The notes: a model not told the origin generated them from the sequence alone. Shown: positions 20,129 to 29,660, numbered from the stretch's first letter. The stretch: 64,000 bases of DNA from Pseudomonadota bacterium (GCA_030549795.1 JAUQQO010000015.1:62001-126000); one strand, 5' to 3'. Numbers and translations: made by a program.

Positions 20129-21052
20129 ATGCGCGTCACTCCTGAAGTCAAGAAGATCCTCTCGTGGTACGAATCCGAAAATCCCGGTGTTAAGACCAAC
20201 CTCGTCCGCCTGCTCATGCACGGGCGGCTGGGCGGCACCGGTAAGCTCGTCATCCTGCCCGTCGACCAGGGCTTCGAGCACGGGCCGGCGCGCAGCTTCG
20301 CGCCCAATCCGGCCGCCTATGATCCCAACTATCTCTTCGAGCTCGCGATCGAGGCGGGCCTTTCCGCCTATGCCGCGCCATTAGGCGCGCTCGAGCACGG
20401 TGCCTCCGCCTACGCCGGGGAAGTGCCGCTCATCTTGAAGCTCAACAGCGCGAACAGCTTGCACGCCGGCGTCCCCGATCAGGCGGTGACCGCCACCGTC
20501 GACGATGCGCTCAGGCTCGGCTGCATCGGCGTCGGCTTCACCATCTATCCGGGCTCGGAAGCCTGCTACGCCCAGCTCGAAGAGCTGCGCGAGATCGCCC
20601 GCGAGGCCAAGGCCAAGGGGCTGCTGGTCGTCGTCTGGTCCTATCCGCGCGGCGGCAAGGTCTCCAAGGAGGGCGAGACCGCGCTCGACATCGTCGCCTA
20701 TGCGGCGCACATGGCGGCGCTTATGGGGGCGCATGTGATCAAGGTGAAGCCGCCCACGGCGCGGATCGATCTCGATGCCGCCAAGCCCGCCTATGAGAAG
20801 GCGCAGGTGCCGATGGAGACGCTCGCCCAGCGGGTCGCGCATGTCGTGCAGGCGGCTTTCAACGGCAAGCGGCTGGTCGTCTTCTCGGGCGGCGAGGCCA
20901 AGGACACCGAGGGCCTGTTGGCCGAGGTCCGGGCGATCCGCGACGGCGGCGGGCACGGCTCGATCATCGGGCGCAACAGCTTCCAGCGCAAAAAGCCGGA
21001 GGCCTTGGCGCTTCTCGATAAGGTGATCGCGATCTACCGAGGCGAAGCGTGA
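20129..21052 (+). CDS. Class I (DhnA-type) fructose-bisphosphate aldolase
   Basis: MRVTPEVKKILSWYESENPGVKTNLVRLLMHGRLGGTGKLVILPVDQGFEHGPARSF...VVVWSYPRGG...HVIKVKPP...GRNSFQR. Confidence 0.94.
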   Translation: MRVTPEVKKILSWYESENPGVKTNLVRLLMHGRLGGTGKLVILPVDQGFEHGPARSFAPNPAAYDPNYLFELAIEAGLSAYAAPLGALEHGASAYAGEVPLILKLNSANSLHAGVPDQAVTATVDDALRLGCIGVGFTIYPGSEACYAQLEELREIAREAKAKGLLVVVWSYPRGGKVSKEGETALDIVAYAAHMAALMGAHVIKVKPPTARIDLDAAKPAYEKAQVPMETLAQRVAHVVQAAFNGKRLVVFSGGEAKDTEGLLAEVRAIRDGGGHGSIIGRNSFQRKKPEALALLDKVIAIYRGEA

Positions 21053-21070
21053 GAGCGCGCGGCGCGGACG

Positions 21071-21703
21071 GTGCAGCCGAGCGCGCGTGAAAAGGAATTC
21101 GCCCCGGCGCTTTTGCTCGCGGCGCCGCAGCCGTTGCCTGCCGACTTTCCGGCGTGCCTCGAGCGCGCGCTTCAAGGCGGCGAGGTGGCGGGCGTGATCG
21201 TCGACGCGAGCGGCGCGGAGGCGCAAGCGCGCCTTTCGCTGCTGGCCGAGTGCGTAACCCGCTGCCACCAACACGGGGCGGCGCTGTTTTTGCTCGAAGA
21301 GCCGGCCTTGGTGATCCAAACCGGTGCCGATGGCGTGCTCTTGCGCTCTGCCGAGGGCCTCGAGGCGGCGCGACGGCTCTTGGGCCTCGAGCGCCCGATC
21401 GGGGTGATCATCGCTCGCTCCCGTCACGCCGCGATGGAGGCCGGTGAAGCCGGTGCCGATTGGCTTCTGTTGGGCGAAGAGGAGCCGTTTGCGCGGCGGC
21501 TGGCGCTCGTGCGCTGGTGGAGCGGGCTCTTCGTGCTTCCCTGCGCGGCGCGCTGCGAAACGCCCGCTGAAGCTGCGGCGCTTCTTAAAGCGGGAAGCGA
21601 TTTTCTGATCCCGCCGGTCGCCATCTGGCACCATCCCGAGGCGGCTCTCGCCGCCTACCGCGGCCTGCTCGGACCGCCACGCCCCGCGCGCGCTGCGTGC
21701 TGA
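21071..21703 (+). CDS. ThiE/TenI-like (thiamine phosphate synthase superfamily) protein, likely divergent
   Basis: HQHGAALFLLEEPALVIQTGADGVLLRSAEGLEAARRLLGLERPIGVIIARSRHAAMEAGEAGADWLLLGE; weak conservation of the canonical active-site segments. Confidence 0.65.
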   Translation: MQPSAREKEFAPALLLAAPQPLPADFPACLERALQGGEVAGVIVDASGAEAQARLSLLAECVTRCHQHGAALFLLEEPALVIQTGADGVLLRSAEGLEAARRLLGLERPIGVIIARSRHAAMEAGEAGADWLLLGEEEPFARRLALVRWWSGLFVLPCAARCETPAEAAALLKAGSDFLIPPVAIWHHPEAALAAYRGLLGPPRPARAAC

Positions 21704-21774
21704 AGGCCGCGCGCGAGCGCACGAGGGGTGCGCCTTCGCGTCGCCGACCCTGGTCGAGGCGGCAGCGAGTGTCT

Positions 21775-22635
21775 ATGTTCGCTTCGCGTCTTCGACCTTG
21801 CGCCGGAGTCCTTGAGGTGGCCCGCTGGTCCGCCAACGTCGAGGTCATGATCCGCGCCGCGCGCGCTGCGGCGCGCCATCTCGTGCGCGACTTCGGCGAG
21901 GTCGAACAGCTCCAGGTCTCGATCAAGGGGCCTGGAGACTTCGTCTCGGCTGCCGATCGCCGCTCCGAGCAAATCATCCGCGAGACCTTGCAGCGCGCCC
22001 GCCCGGATTGGGGTTTTCTCCTCGAGGAATCGGGCGAGATCGAAGGACGCTCGCGCCATAACCGATGGATCGTCGACCCGTTGGACGGCACCACCAACTT
22101 TTTGCACGGACTGCCGCACTGGTCGATCTCGATCGCTCTCGAACAGCATGGCGAGATCACAGCAGCACTCGTCTACGACCCGATCAAGGAAGAACTGTTC
22201 GTCGCCGAGAAGGGAGCCGGCGCCTACCTCAACGACCGCCGGCTGCGCGTGTCGCGTCGCTGGCGCCTCGAAGAGGCGCTCATCGGCTGCGGCCTTCCGG
22301 TGCAAGACTGGCCGGCGCGCGCCAAGGGCTTCGCCCGCCAGCTCGATGCGGTCGCCGATCGGGTGGCGGCTCTGCGCCGGCTCGGCACCTGTTCGCTCGA
22401 CCTCGCCTATGTCGCCGCCGGGCGGCAAGACGGCTTTTGGGAATATGGCGTGAAGCCCTGGGACATCGCCGCCGGCATCCTGTTGGTTCGCGAGGCGGGC
22501 GGCCGCGTCGGCCGCCTCGAAGGCGACGACGATCTCTTCGCCCCCGGCACGCTCATTGCCGGCAACCCCGAGATCTACACCCGTTTGCGCGCCATTCTCG
22601 CCGCCGTCACCCCGCCCGAGCGCACCGTCGGCTGA
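21775..22635 (+). CDS. suhB: Inositol monophosphatase family protein (SuhB-like)
   Basis: LLEESGEIEG, WIVDPLDGTTNFLHGLPHWSISIAL, KPWDIAAGILLVREAGG; start choice uncertain. Confidence 0.93.
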   Translation: MFASRLRPCAGVLEVARWSANVEVMIRAARAAARHLVRDFGEVEQLQVSIKGPGDFVSAADRRSEQIIRETLQRARPDWGFLLEESGEIEGRSRHNRWIVDPLDGTTNFLHGLPHWSISIALEQHGEITAALVYDPIKEELFVAEKGAGAYLNDRRLRVSRRWRLEEALIGCGLPVQDWPARAKGFARQLDAVADRVAALRRLGTCSLDLAYVAAGRQDGFWEYGVKPWDIAAGILLVREAGGRVGRLEGDDDLFAPGTLIAGNPEIYTRLRAILAAVTPPERTVG

Positions 22636-22662
22636 GAGCGTCCGCTTCTTCCGCCCCGCCTC

Positions 22663-24282
22663 TTAAACGGAAGCACCGCGTCCGCTTGCACGAATGAAGT
22701 CGGCACAGCGCTCGCCGATCATGATGCACGCGGCATTGGTGTTGCCCGAGACCACAGTCGGCATGATCGAGGCATCGGCCACCCGCAGGCCGTCGATGCC
22801 GTGGACCCGCAAGCAGGGATCGACCACCGCACCCGCCGCCGGATCCGGACCCATAGCGCAGGTCCCCACCGGATGGAAAATCGTGGTTCCCCGCTCGCGC
22901 ACATAGGCCAAGAGCTCCGCGCGGGTGCGGCATTGCGGGCCCGGTAGATACTCGGCTTCGACGAAGGGGCGGATCGCCGGCTGCGCCATCACCTTGCGGA
23001 TCAGCTCCAACCCGTCGACCATCGTGCGCTGGTCGGTCTCACTCGCGAGATAGTTGGCGTATATTTTGGGTGCGTCCTCGGGATCGGGGGAGCGCAGCTC
23101 GAGCCAGCCTCGGCTTTCGGGGCGCAACTGGCACACCGAGACGGTAAATCCCGGAAACGGATGCAGCGCCTCGCCCGGCCGATCGGCACTGAAGGGAATG
23201 ACGTGGAATTGGACGTCGGGTGTGGCGAGCTCGGGGCGCGTGCGCCAGAAGAGTGCGACCACACCGGCGCCTACGGTTAAAGGCCCGCGGCGCAGAAATG
23301 CCCACTCGAGGCCAGCCAAAGCCTTGCGCCACAAGGAGTGGCTGACCTCGTTGAGCGTGATCGGCTGGGTGCACCGGTAGACGGTGCGGCTCTGGTAGTG
23401 ATCCTGGAGATTGCGCCCCACCCCGGGAAGATGGTGCACGACCGGGATCCCGAGCGCGCTTAGATGCTCGCCCGGGCCGATCCCCGAGAGCATGAGCAGC
23501 TGCGGCGAGGCGATCGCGCCGGCGGCGAGGATCACCTCCCGGTTCACCCGGACGCTCTTTTCGACCCCATGGCGTCGATAGACGACGCCCGTCACCTTGC
23601 GGCCTTCCATGAGGAGCCGGCAGGCGAGCGCGCCTGTGCGGATCTCGAGGTTGGGGCGCCGCCGCGCCGGGCGCAAATAAGCCGCCGCAGCCGAGCAGCG
23701 AAAGCCGTTGCGGATGGTGAGCTGGAACCAACTCACCCCATCCTGGCGCGCCGCGTTGTAGTCGGGGTTGAAGGGTATCCCCGCTTGGCCCGCTGCCTCA
23801 ATGAAGGCTTCCAACAAGGCGCTGCGGTAGCGCGGTGCGGACACAGCGATCGGGCCCGAGCGACCGCGCCAGGCCGGATCGCCCGGCCCGTAAGTTTCGA
23901 TGCGCTTGAAGACCGGCAGGACATCGGCAAAGGACCAGCCGGTGCACCCGAGCTGGCGCCAGTGGTCGAAGTCTTCTGCCTGACCGCGCACCCAGGCCAA
24001 GCCGTTGATCGAGGAACAGCCGCCGAGCACGCGCCCGCGCGGCCAGACGATTTGGCGCCCGGCCACTTTCTCGTCCGGTTCGGTCTTAAAGCATCGGGCG
24101 GTAGCGGGATCGAAGATCGTGCGGTAATAGCCGATCGGCAGATGGATCCAAGGGTTGCGGTCTTCGGGACCGGCTTCGAGCAAGAGCACGCGCGTTGCAG
24201 GGTCTTCCGATAGCCGCGCGGCGAGGGGACAGCCCGCCGAACCCGCACCGACGACGACGAAGTCGAACCGCTCTTCCACCAC
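22663..24282 (-). CDS. GMC-family FAD oxidoreductase (choline dehydrogenase-like)
   Basis: VVEERFDFVVVGAGSAGCPLAARLSEDPATRVLLLEAGPEDRNPWIHLPIGYYRT...GRVLGGCSSINGLAWVRG...HPVGTCAMGPDPAAGAVVDPCLRVHGIDGLRVADASIMP. Confidence 0.94.
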   Translation of the reverse strand: MVEERFDFVVVGAGSAGCPLAARLSEDPATRVLLLEAGPEDRNPWIHLPIGYYRTIFDPATARCFKTEPDEKVAGRQIVWPRGRVLGGCSSINGLAWVRGQAEDFDHWRQLGCTGWSFADVLPVFKRIETYGPGDPAWRGRSGPIAVSAPRYRSALLEAFIEAAGQAGIPFNPDYNAARQDGVSWFQLTIRNGFRCSAAAAYLRPARRRPNLEIRTGALACRLLMEGRKVTGVVYRRHGVEKSVRVNREVILAAGAIASPQLLMLSGIGPGEHLSALGIPVVHHLPGVGRNLQDHYQSRTVYRCTQPITLNEVSHSLWRKALAGLEWAFLRRGPLTVGAGVVALFWRTRPELATPDVQFHVIPFSADRPGEALHPFPGFTVSVCQLRPESRGWLELRSPDPEDAPKIYANYLASETDQRTMVDGLELIRKVMAQPAIRPFVEAEYLPGPQCRTRAELLAYVRERGTTIFHPVGTCAMGPDPAAGAVVDPCLRVHGIDGLRVADASIMPTVVSGNTNAACIMIGERCADFIRASGRGASV

Positions 24283-24468
24283 CCTTGACCTCCGGCCAGA
24301 CAACAGCAGCTCAGGCGCCATGGGTGACGGTCGATCGCGCGCTGTGCAAGCCAACGCGTGGGCGCGCCCCCTTGCAGAACCGCGAGGGTTCGGCTTCCCC
24401 GAGCCGGCAGCGCTCGCGCGCCGGTGATCCGATCTGAAGACCTAAGGCAGGGAAGAGGTAGCGCCGCG

Positions 24469-25767
24469 ATGTCCGAGGGTTCCTGTCTTGTGCTCGGTGC
24501 CGGGGTCACCGGTCTATCCGCCGCGCGTTCGGGCGGGCTGCCCGTGGTCGAGGCGTGTGCCGATCCCGGCGGCATCTGTCGCTCCTATTACGTCGCGCAG
24601 GCGACCAACGACCGCTACGCTGCTCCACCGCGCGCGCGAGCCGTCTGGCGCTTCGAGACCGGAGGCGGCCATTGGCTGTTCGGAGACGACCCACTTGTGC
24701 TCGGCTGGCTTGAGCGCTTTGCGCCGATGCGTCGCTACGCGCGCCGCGCCGCTGTTTATTTCGCGCGCCGCGGGCTCCTCGTCCCCTACCCTTTGCAAAA
24801 CCATCTCGCGGCGCTCGGAAAAGAGATCGCCGTGCAAGCGCTTTCCGAGATGGCCCGCCCCGCTCCACCAGCAGAGACCCTGGCCGAGTGGCTGCGCGCC
24901 AATTTCGGACCGACCCTCTTCGAGCTCTTCTTCCGCCCCTTCCACGAACGCTACACGGCGGGCCTTTTGGATCGCATCGCGCCCCAAGACGCCTACAAGT
25001 CGCCGCGCGATCTCGCGCTTGCCCTTCGCGGCGCCTTCGGCGCTACCTCGGCGGCCGGCTACAATGTTTTTTTCGCTTATCCGTGCGATGGGCTCGATGC
25101 GCTCGTGCGCGGCCTCGCGCGCGATCTCGACATCGCCTTCGCCAAGCAAGTGGTGCGCATCGATCCGATCGAGCGGAGCGTCTTCTTCGCCGATGGCACC
25201 GCGCGGCGGTACGGTCGGTTGCTCTCGAGCCTACCGCTCAACCATACCCTCGCGCTGAGCGGCCTTTCTGTTGCCGAGCCAACCGATCCCTACACCTCGG
25301 TTCTGGTGCTCAACATCGGCGCCCGCCGCGGGCCGCAGCTGCCCGACGCGCATTGGCTCTATGTGCCCGATTCGCGCTCCGGCTTTTACCGCGTCGGCTG
25401 CTACAGCAACGTCGAGGAGAGCTTTCTGCCCGCCCGCGCCGACCGCGCCGAGCTCGCAAGCCTCTATGTCGAGCGCGCCTGGTTGGGCGGAACTCGGCCC
25501 ACCGAGGCAGAGATCGAGCGCTACCAACAGGCGGTCATCGCCGAGCTCCAGGATTGGGGCTTTATCGGCGCGGTTGAGGTGATGCAGGCGGATTGGATCG
25601 AGGTGGCCTACACCTGGTCCTGGCCGGGCTCGCGATGGCGCGAGCGCGCGCTTAAGACGCTGCGCCGCTACGACATCTTCCCGATCGGCCGCTACGGCCG
25701 CTGGGTGTTCCAGGGAATCGTCGATTCCATCCGTGAAGGATTGGTGGCGGGAAGCTGCATGCGATGA
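24469..25767 (+). CDS. FAD-dependent oxidoreductase of the UDP-galactopyranose mutase / protoporphyrinogen oxidase-like superfamily
   Basis: SCLVLGAGVTGLSAA..., ETGGGHWLFGDDPLVLGWLERF..., PYPLQNHL, LFELFFRPFHERYT. Confidence 0.7.
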   Translation: MSEGSCLVLGAGVTGLSAARSGGLPVVEACADPGGICRSYYVAQATNDRYAAPPRARAVWRFETGGGHWLFGDDPLVLGWLERFAPMRRYARRAAVYFARRGLLVPYPLQNHLAALGKEIAVQALSEMARPAPPAETLAEWLRANFGPTLFELFFRPFHERYTAGLLDRIAPQDAYKSPRDLALALRGAFGATSAAGYNVFFAYPCDGLDALVRGLARDLDIAFAKQVVRIDPIERSVFFADGTARRYGRLLSSLPLNHTLALSGLSVAEPTDPYTSVLVLNIGARRGPQLPDAHWLYVPDSRSGFYRVGCYSNVEESFLPARADRAELASLYVERAWLGGTRPTEAEIERYQQAVIAELQDWGFIGAVEVMQADWIEVAYTWSWPGSRWRERALKTLRRYDIFPIGRYGRWVFQGIVDSIREGLVAGSCMR

Positions 25768-26726
25768 GCGAACAGTCATTGGATCCCGCGTCTGTGGTCG
25801 CATGTCCGATGCCGCTCGCCGCACCGGCTGAGGTCCTGCCCTTTGCCGGAACCGGCTCGCCACCGCGCTGGCACCGCTGTCCGCCCGACCCGAACTGCCC
25901 GTTCTGCGGCGGTGGGACCGCGAGGGAAGACGGCCCCGACTGGTCGTTTCTGGATGCCGTCTACTGCATCTCGCTCGCCTCCCGACCCGATCGCGCCCGA
26001 AGTGCAGCAGCACAGTTCCACCGCGTCGGGCTGTGCCGGCAGGTGATCTTCTACCGCCCCGACCGGCACCCGGTGAAAGGGGTGATCGGCAGCTGGGAAT
26101 CTCACCGCACGGTAGCCATCGATGCGCTCGCGCGCGGCGCCCGTCACGCCTTGATCTTCGAGGACGACGTCGCCTTTCGCCGGCTGAGCGCGCGTACCGT
26201 CGCTGCCATCGGCCGTGCGTTTGCCCGTCTGCCCGAGGATTGGCTGCTGTTCTATCTGGGTCACTGGCCGCTGGCCGCCTGGCCGATCGGACTGCGGCTG
26301 TTGCGCACCCGCTCGGGCTGCGCCCATGCCTACATCGCGAGCGCGCGGTTGTTGCACTGGCTCGCCGAGCATCCCTGGGAGCGGCCGGTCGCCAAACATC
26401 CGCTGGTTGGCCGCGGGGTCGATGCCGCCTTCGCCTGTCTTCCAGGTGCTTACGCCTTTTTCCCGATGGTAGCGACGCAATTGGCCTTCTCGAGCGACAA
26501 TTTCACCACCGAGCAGAAGCGCCGCAAAAAGAACAAGTGGCGCTTGCGCCACCTTGTTACCCATTCCCGGCACCGCGAATGGCTGCTCGCCAATCTCATG
26601 CGTCCGGCCGAATTTCTCGTCCTTCTCTGCTCGCCCTTCTTTTACGTGCGCGAGCGCGCTCGCCAGCTCTTCACGGCACGCGGTTGGTTGCGGTCGAACT
26701 CTCCCTCGCTCGGTCCCGAGCCCTGA
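25764..26726 (+). CDS. Glycosyltransferase family 25 (LPS biosynthesis type) protein with Cys-rich N-terminal extension
   Basis: FLDAVYCISLASRPDRARSAAAQFHRVG...GVIGSWESHRTVAIDALARGARHALIFEDDVAF; 4-nt overlap with the upstream flavoprotein gene. Confidence 0.85.
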   Translation: MSEQSLDPASVVACPMPLAAPAEVLPFAGTGSPPRWHRCPPDPNCPFCGGGTAREDGPDWSFLDAVYCISLASRPDRARSAAAQFHRVGLCRQVIFYRPDRHPVKGVIGSWESHRTVAIDALARGARHALIFEDDVAFRRLSARTVAAIGRAFARLPEDWLLFYLGHWPLAAWPIGLRLLRTRSGCAHAYIASARLLHWLAEHPWERPVAKHPLVGRGVDAAFACLPGAYAFFPMVATQLAFSSDNFTTEQKRRKKNKWRLRHLVTHSRHREWLLANLMRPAEFLVLLCSPFFYVRERARQLFTARGWLRSNSPSLGPEP

Positions 26727-26735
26727 TCGCCGCCC

Positions 26736-27539
26736 TCAGCGGCCCGGCAAGACGACGATCGTCCGCTCGACCAGCCGATCGCGGGCAAGCTCGAGAACAG
26801 GCTCGAGACGGCGCTCGATGCGCCAGCCTTGCGCCTCGGCCAGAGCGAGAAAGCGGTTGAGCACGGTTGGGCCGAAATAGTGCATGGGTATGACCATCTT
26901 CGGGCGAATGTCCTCGATCGCAGCGAGCATCTCTTCCTGGCTCATGGTGTAGCTGCCATCAACAGGTGCCAAGAGCACGTCGATCTCACCCAATTCGGCC
27001 CGCTGCTCAGAGGTGAGCCGGTGATGCAGATGGCCCAAGTGGGCGATGCAGAGATCCTCCACTTCGAAGACGAAGATGGAATTGGAGAGCTCCTGCTCGC
27101 CGAACCGCCCGCGCACCGCGGTCGGTATGTTGCGCACGCGCAGATCGGCCACGATCAGATCGTGCTCGGCCCAGCCGCCGTTCGGATTCCACCCGCGCAG
27201 GACATGCTCGATGCGCGGATCGGGACGCTCCGTATAATGAGTATCGTGGGCGTTGTTCATGGTCGCGATGCGCGGCGGATAGGGCGGGGTGACATAGGCG
27301 TTGTAGTCGGTGACCGCGCTCGCCCCGCCCTTGGTCTCGATCAAAAAGCTCGCATGGCCGAGGAAGGTGAGGCGAACCACCACCCCTGCCGGCAACTGCG
27401 CCTCGTGGAAGGAGGCGAGCCACAGCCGCGCGGGTGCTTGCGCAACCGGGAAACAGCCTCCGGCCAGCGCACGCATCGGCGCGAACACGGCCAACAGGAC
27501 CAGTAGCGTTGCGAGCCGCGCCATTTCGCGCCCTCCCAC
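26736..27539 (-). CDS. Secreted MBL-fold (metallo-hydrolase-like) protein
   Basis: Signal peptide MARLATLLVLLAVFAPMRALAGG; VRLTFLGHASFLIETKGGASAVTDYN..., LCIAHLGHLHHRL, VLLAPVDGSYTM, KMVIPMHYFGP. Confidence 0.8.
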   Translation of the reverse strand: MGGREMARLATLLVLLAVFAPMRALAGGCFPVAQAPARLWLASFHEAQLPAGVVVRLTFLGHASFLIETKGGASAVTDYNAYVTPPYPPRIATMNNAHDTHYTERPDPRIEHVLRGWNPNGGWAEHDLIVADLRVRNIPTAVRGRFGEQELSNSIFVFEVEDLCIAHLGHLHHRLTSEQRAELGEIDVLLAPVDGSYTMSQEEMLAAIEDIRPKMVIPMHYFGPTVLNRFLALAEAQGWRIERRLEPVLELARDRLVERTIVVLPGR

Positions 27540-27607
27540 GGCAACGGGGACCGGCTGTGCCCTTGCGCCGCCTTCCGATCCTCTCCCACCCCGACTATTG
27601 CGGAGCT

Positions 27608-28843
27608 ATGAGCACGCCCACCTTCGTCAAGAACGTCGGCGTCCTGACTTTCGCGCAGGCGCTGTTCTTTATGGCCAACACCGTCGTCATCAGCACAGCC
27701 CCCTATGTCGGGCTGCAATACGCCCCCGCCCCCGAGCTCGCCACCGTGCCCTTGGGGTTGCAGTTCCTCGGCACCATGAGCGCTACCATGCCTGCGTCCT
27801 TGCTCATGCAGCGCATCGGGCGACGATTGGGCCTCATGCTCGGAATGGCTTTGGGGATCGCAGCCGGTCTGCTCGGCGCCTTCGCCATTCTCGAGGGAAG
27901 CTTTCTGCTCTTCTGCACAGCCGGCGTCCTTTATGGCGCCTATGCGGCCTTTGCCCAATATTTCCGCTTCAGTGCTGCGGACGCGGCGGATGCCGCCGGA
28001 TTTCCCGATGCCGTCGCGGCGCGCGGACGCGCCATCGCCTGGGTGATGGCGGGAGGGGTGGTCGCCGCCGTTTTGGGACCCGAACTCGCTGATCGTACGC
28101 GCGAACTCTTCGCGCCCGTGCTCTTCGCCGGCAGCTATCTCGCCATCGCTGGGCTCGCTCTGCTCGCGCTCCTCGCCCTTATCTTCCTCGATCTGCCCCG
28201 CTATGCCGGCTCGGCTGCGGGCGCCAAGGAACCGGGGCGGCCGCTTCGCGTGATCGCCCGGCAGCCGACGGCGATCATCGCCTTTTTGGCCGCGCTCGTC
28301 GGCTATGTGACGATGAACCTGCTCATGACCGCGACGCCGTTGGCGATGCTCGCCTGTGGTCACGGCTTCACCGAGACCAAGCAGGTCATCCAATGGCACG
28401 TGCTCGGCATGTTCTTGCCCAGCTTCGTGACCGGTCGGCTCATTACCCGCTTCGGCGCCGACCGCATCATCCTCACCGGCGTCGGTCTCAATCTGTTGTG
28501 CGTAGCGATCGCCGTGGCGGGTGTCGATGTCGCCAACTTCGCTATCGCTCTGTTCCTTTTGGGCATCGGCTGGAACTTCATGTTCGTCGGCGGCACCACG
28601 CTTTTGACCACCGCCCACACCCCGGCCGAGAAGGCCAAGGTCCAGGGCCTTAACGATCTCGTGGTGTTCACGAGCGTTTCGGCTTCGGCTTCGCTTGCTG
28701 GTTTGGTGCAGAGCACGCTCGGCTGGCAGACCATGAACCTCCTCGCCGTCCCGGGGCTTGTCCTGGTCGCGGGTCTGATCCTCGCGCGGCTGCGTCCGCA
28801 CCTGGTCGAGGCGGTCTTGCCGAGCTCCCGCTTGCGTGGTTGA
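27608..28843 (+). CDS. MFS transporter
   Basis: ~12 hydrophobic segments; MSTPTFVKNVGVLTFAQALFFMANTVVISTAPYVG..., LLMQRIGRRLGLMLGMALGI. Confidence 0.93.
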   Translation: MSTPTFVKNVGVLTFAQALFFMANTVVISTAPYVGLQYAPAPELATVPLGLQFLGTMSATMPASLLMQRIGRRLGLMLGMALGIAAGLLGAFAILEGSFLLFCTAGVLYGAYAAFAQYFRFSAADAADAAGFPDAVAARGRAIAWVMAGGVVAAVLGPELADRTRELFAPVLFAGSYLAIAGLALLALLALIFLDLPRYAGSAAGAKEPGRPLRVIARQPTAIIAFLAALVGYVTMNLLMTATPLAMLACGHGFTETKQVIQWHVLGMFLPSFVTGRLITRFGADRIILTGVGLNLLCVAIAVAGVDVANFAIALFLLGIGWNFMFVGGTTLLTTAHTPAEKAKVQGLNDLVVFTSVSASASLAGLVQSTLGWQTMNLLAVPGLVLVAGLILARLRPHLVEAVLPSSRLRG

Positions 28844-28895
28844 CCCGTCGAAGAGACTACCAGCCGGTGCGTAGGCGCGAACGAAGGGGGCTTGG

Positions 28896-29210
28896 GTGAT
28901 GTCGCGCTCGATAGTCTTGGTCGCGGCGAGTGCCGTGCTCTTCGGTGTGGTGAGCGCAAGCAGCCTAGCGCTCGCTCAGCCGCGCCGACCGCTCGGGTGG
29001 GCGGATGTGAACCGTGACGGCGTGATCACGCGCGAAGAGTTCGACCAGGTGCGCGCCCGTCGCTTCGAGCGGTTGGATACGAATAAGGACGGCGTGGTCA
29101 CGCGGGAAGAATTCATGGCGGCGGAGGTGCGGGCCTTCGAGCGGCTCGACCGCAACAAGGACGGCAAGATTACCCCCGACGAACTGCCCCCTCGGCGCGG
29201 ACGGCGCTGA
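28896..29210 (+). CDS. Secreted EF-hand protein
   Basis: Signal peptide plus three EF-hand loops: DVNRDGVITREEF, DTNKDGVVTREEF, DRNKDGKITPDEL. Confidence 0.9.
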   Translation: MMSRSIVLVAASAVLFGVVSASSLALAQPRRPLGWADVNRDGVITREEFDQVRARRFERLDTNKDGVVTREEFMAAEVRAFERLDRNKDGKITPDELPPRRGRR

Positions 29211-29532
29211 GCGCGGCGGCGAACGGTTCGCTCGCGCGGCGCGTTCCTGCCGCCGGCCGCTCTGGCTTCTCGAAAGCACACGCCGGTGGCGAGGCAGCGC
29301 AGCGGGTCGGGTGCGCCGATCGCGAGACCGTTACCGCTGAACGTTTCGATCGGCATCGCCCTCCTCGCCGACGAGATTTGGCCAAAGACGGCGCGTGGGC
29401 TCTTCGACAAGCGGGCGCATGTCGCGTCAACGCGTGCGGCCGCTTTGCGTGGCTGGGGTGCGTGGTTCCTGATGCCGTGGTCGAACCCTGTGGCTTGCAA
29501 GGGCACCTGCGGCCGCTATATCGGTTGCCACG

Positions 29533-29609
29533 GCCGCAGTAGCTCAGCCCGGTAGAGCAGCGCATTCGTAATGCGCGGGTCGGGGGTTCGAATCCCTCCT
29601 GCGGCACCA
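29533..29609 (+). tRNA. tRNA-Thr(CGT)
   Basis: gccgcag...ctgcggc acceptor stem, GCAT-TCGTAAT anticodon region with loop TTCGTAA (CGT), ggttcgaatcc T-arm, encoded CCA. Confidence 0.95.
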
Positions 29610-29660
29610 GGGCCCTCGACGATCTGTCTTCAAGATCCGTTCAAAACGAGCGCGCTATGA

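Noticed and set aside
20381-21634. 417-aa minus-strand ORF
   Set aside because: Antisense to fba and the ThiE-like gene; shadow composition.
27341-28801. 486-aa minus-strand ORF
   Set aside because: Antisense to the MFS transporter; charged low-complexity shadow ORF.
29170-29607. Minus ORF beginning MPQEGFEPPTRALRMRCS
   Set aside because: Classic artefact of translating the antisense of a tRNA gene (tRNA-Thr).
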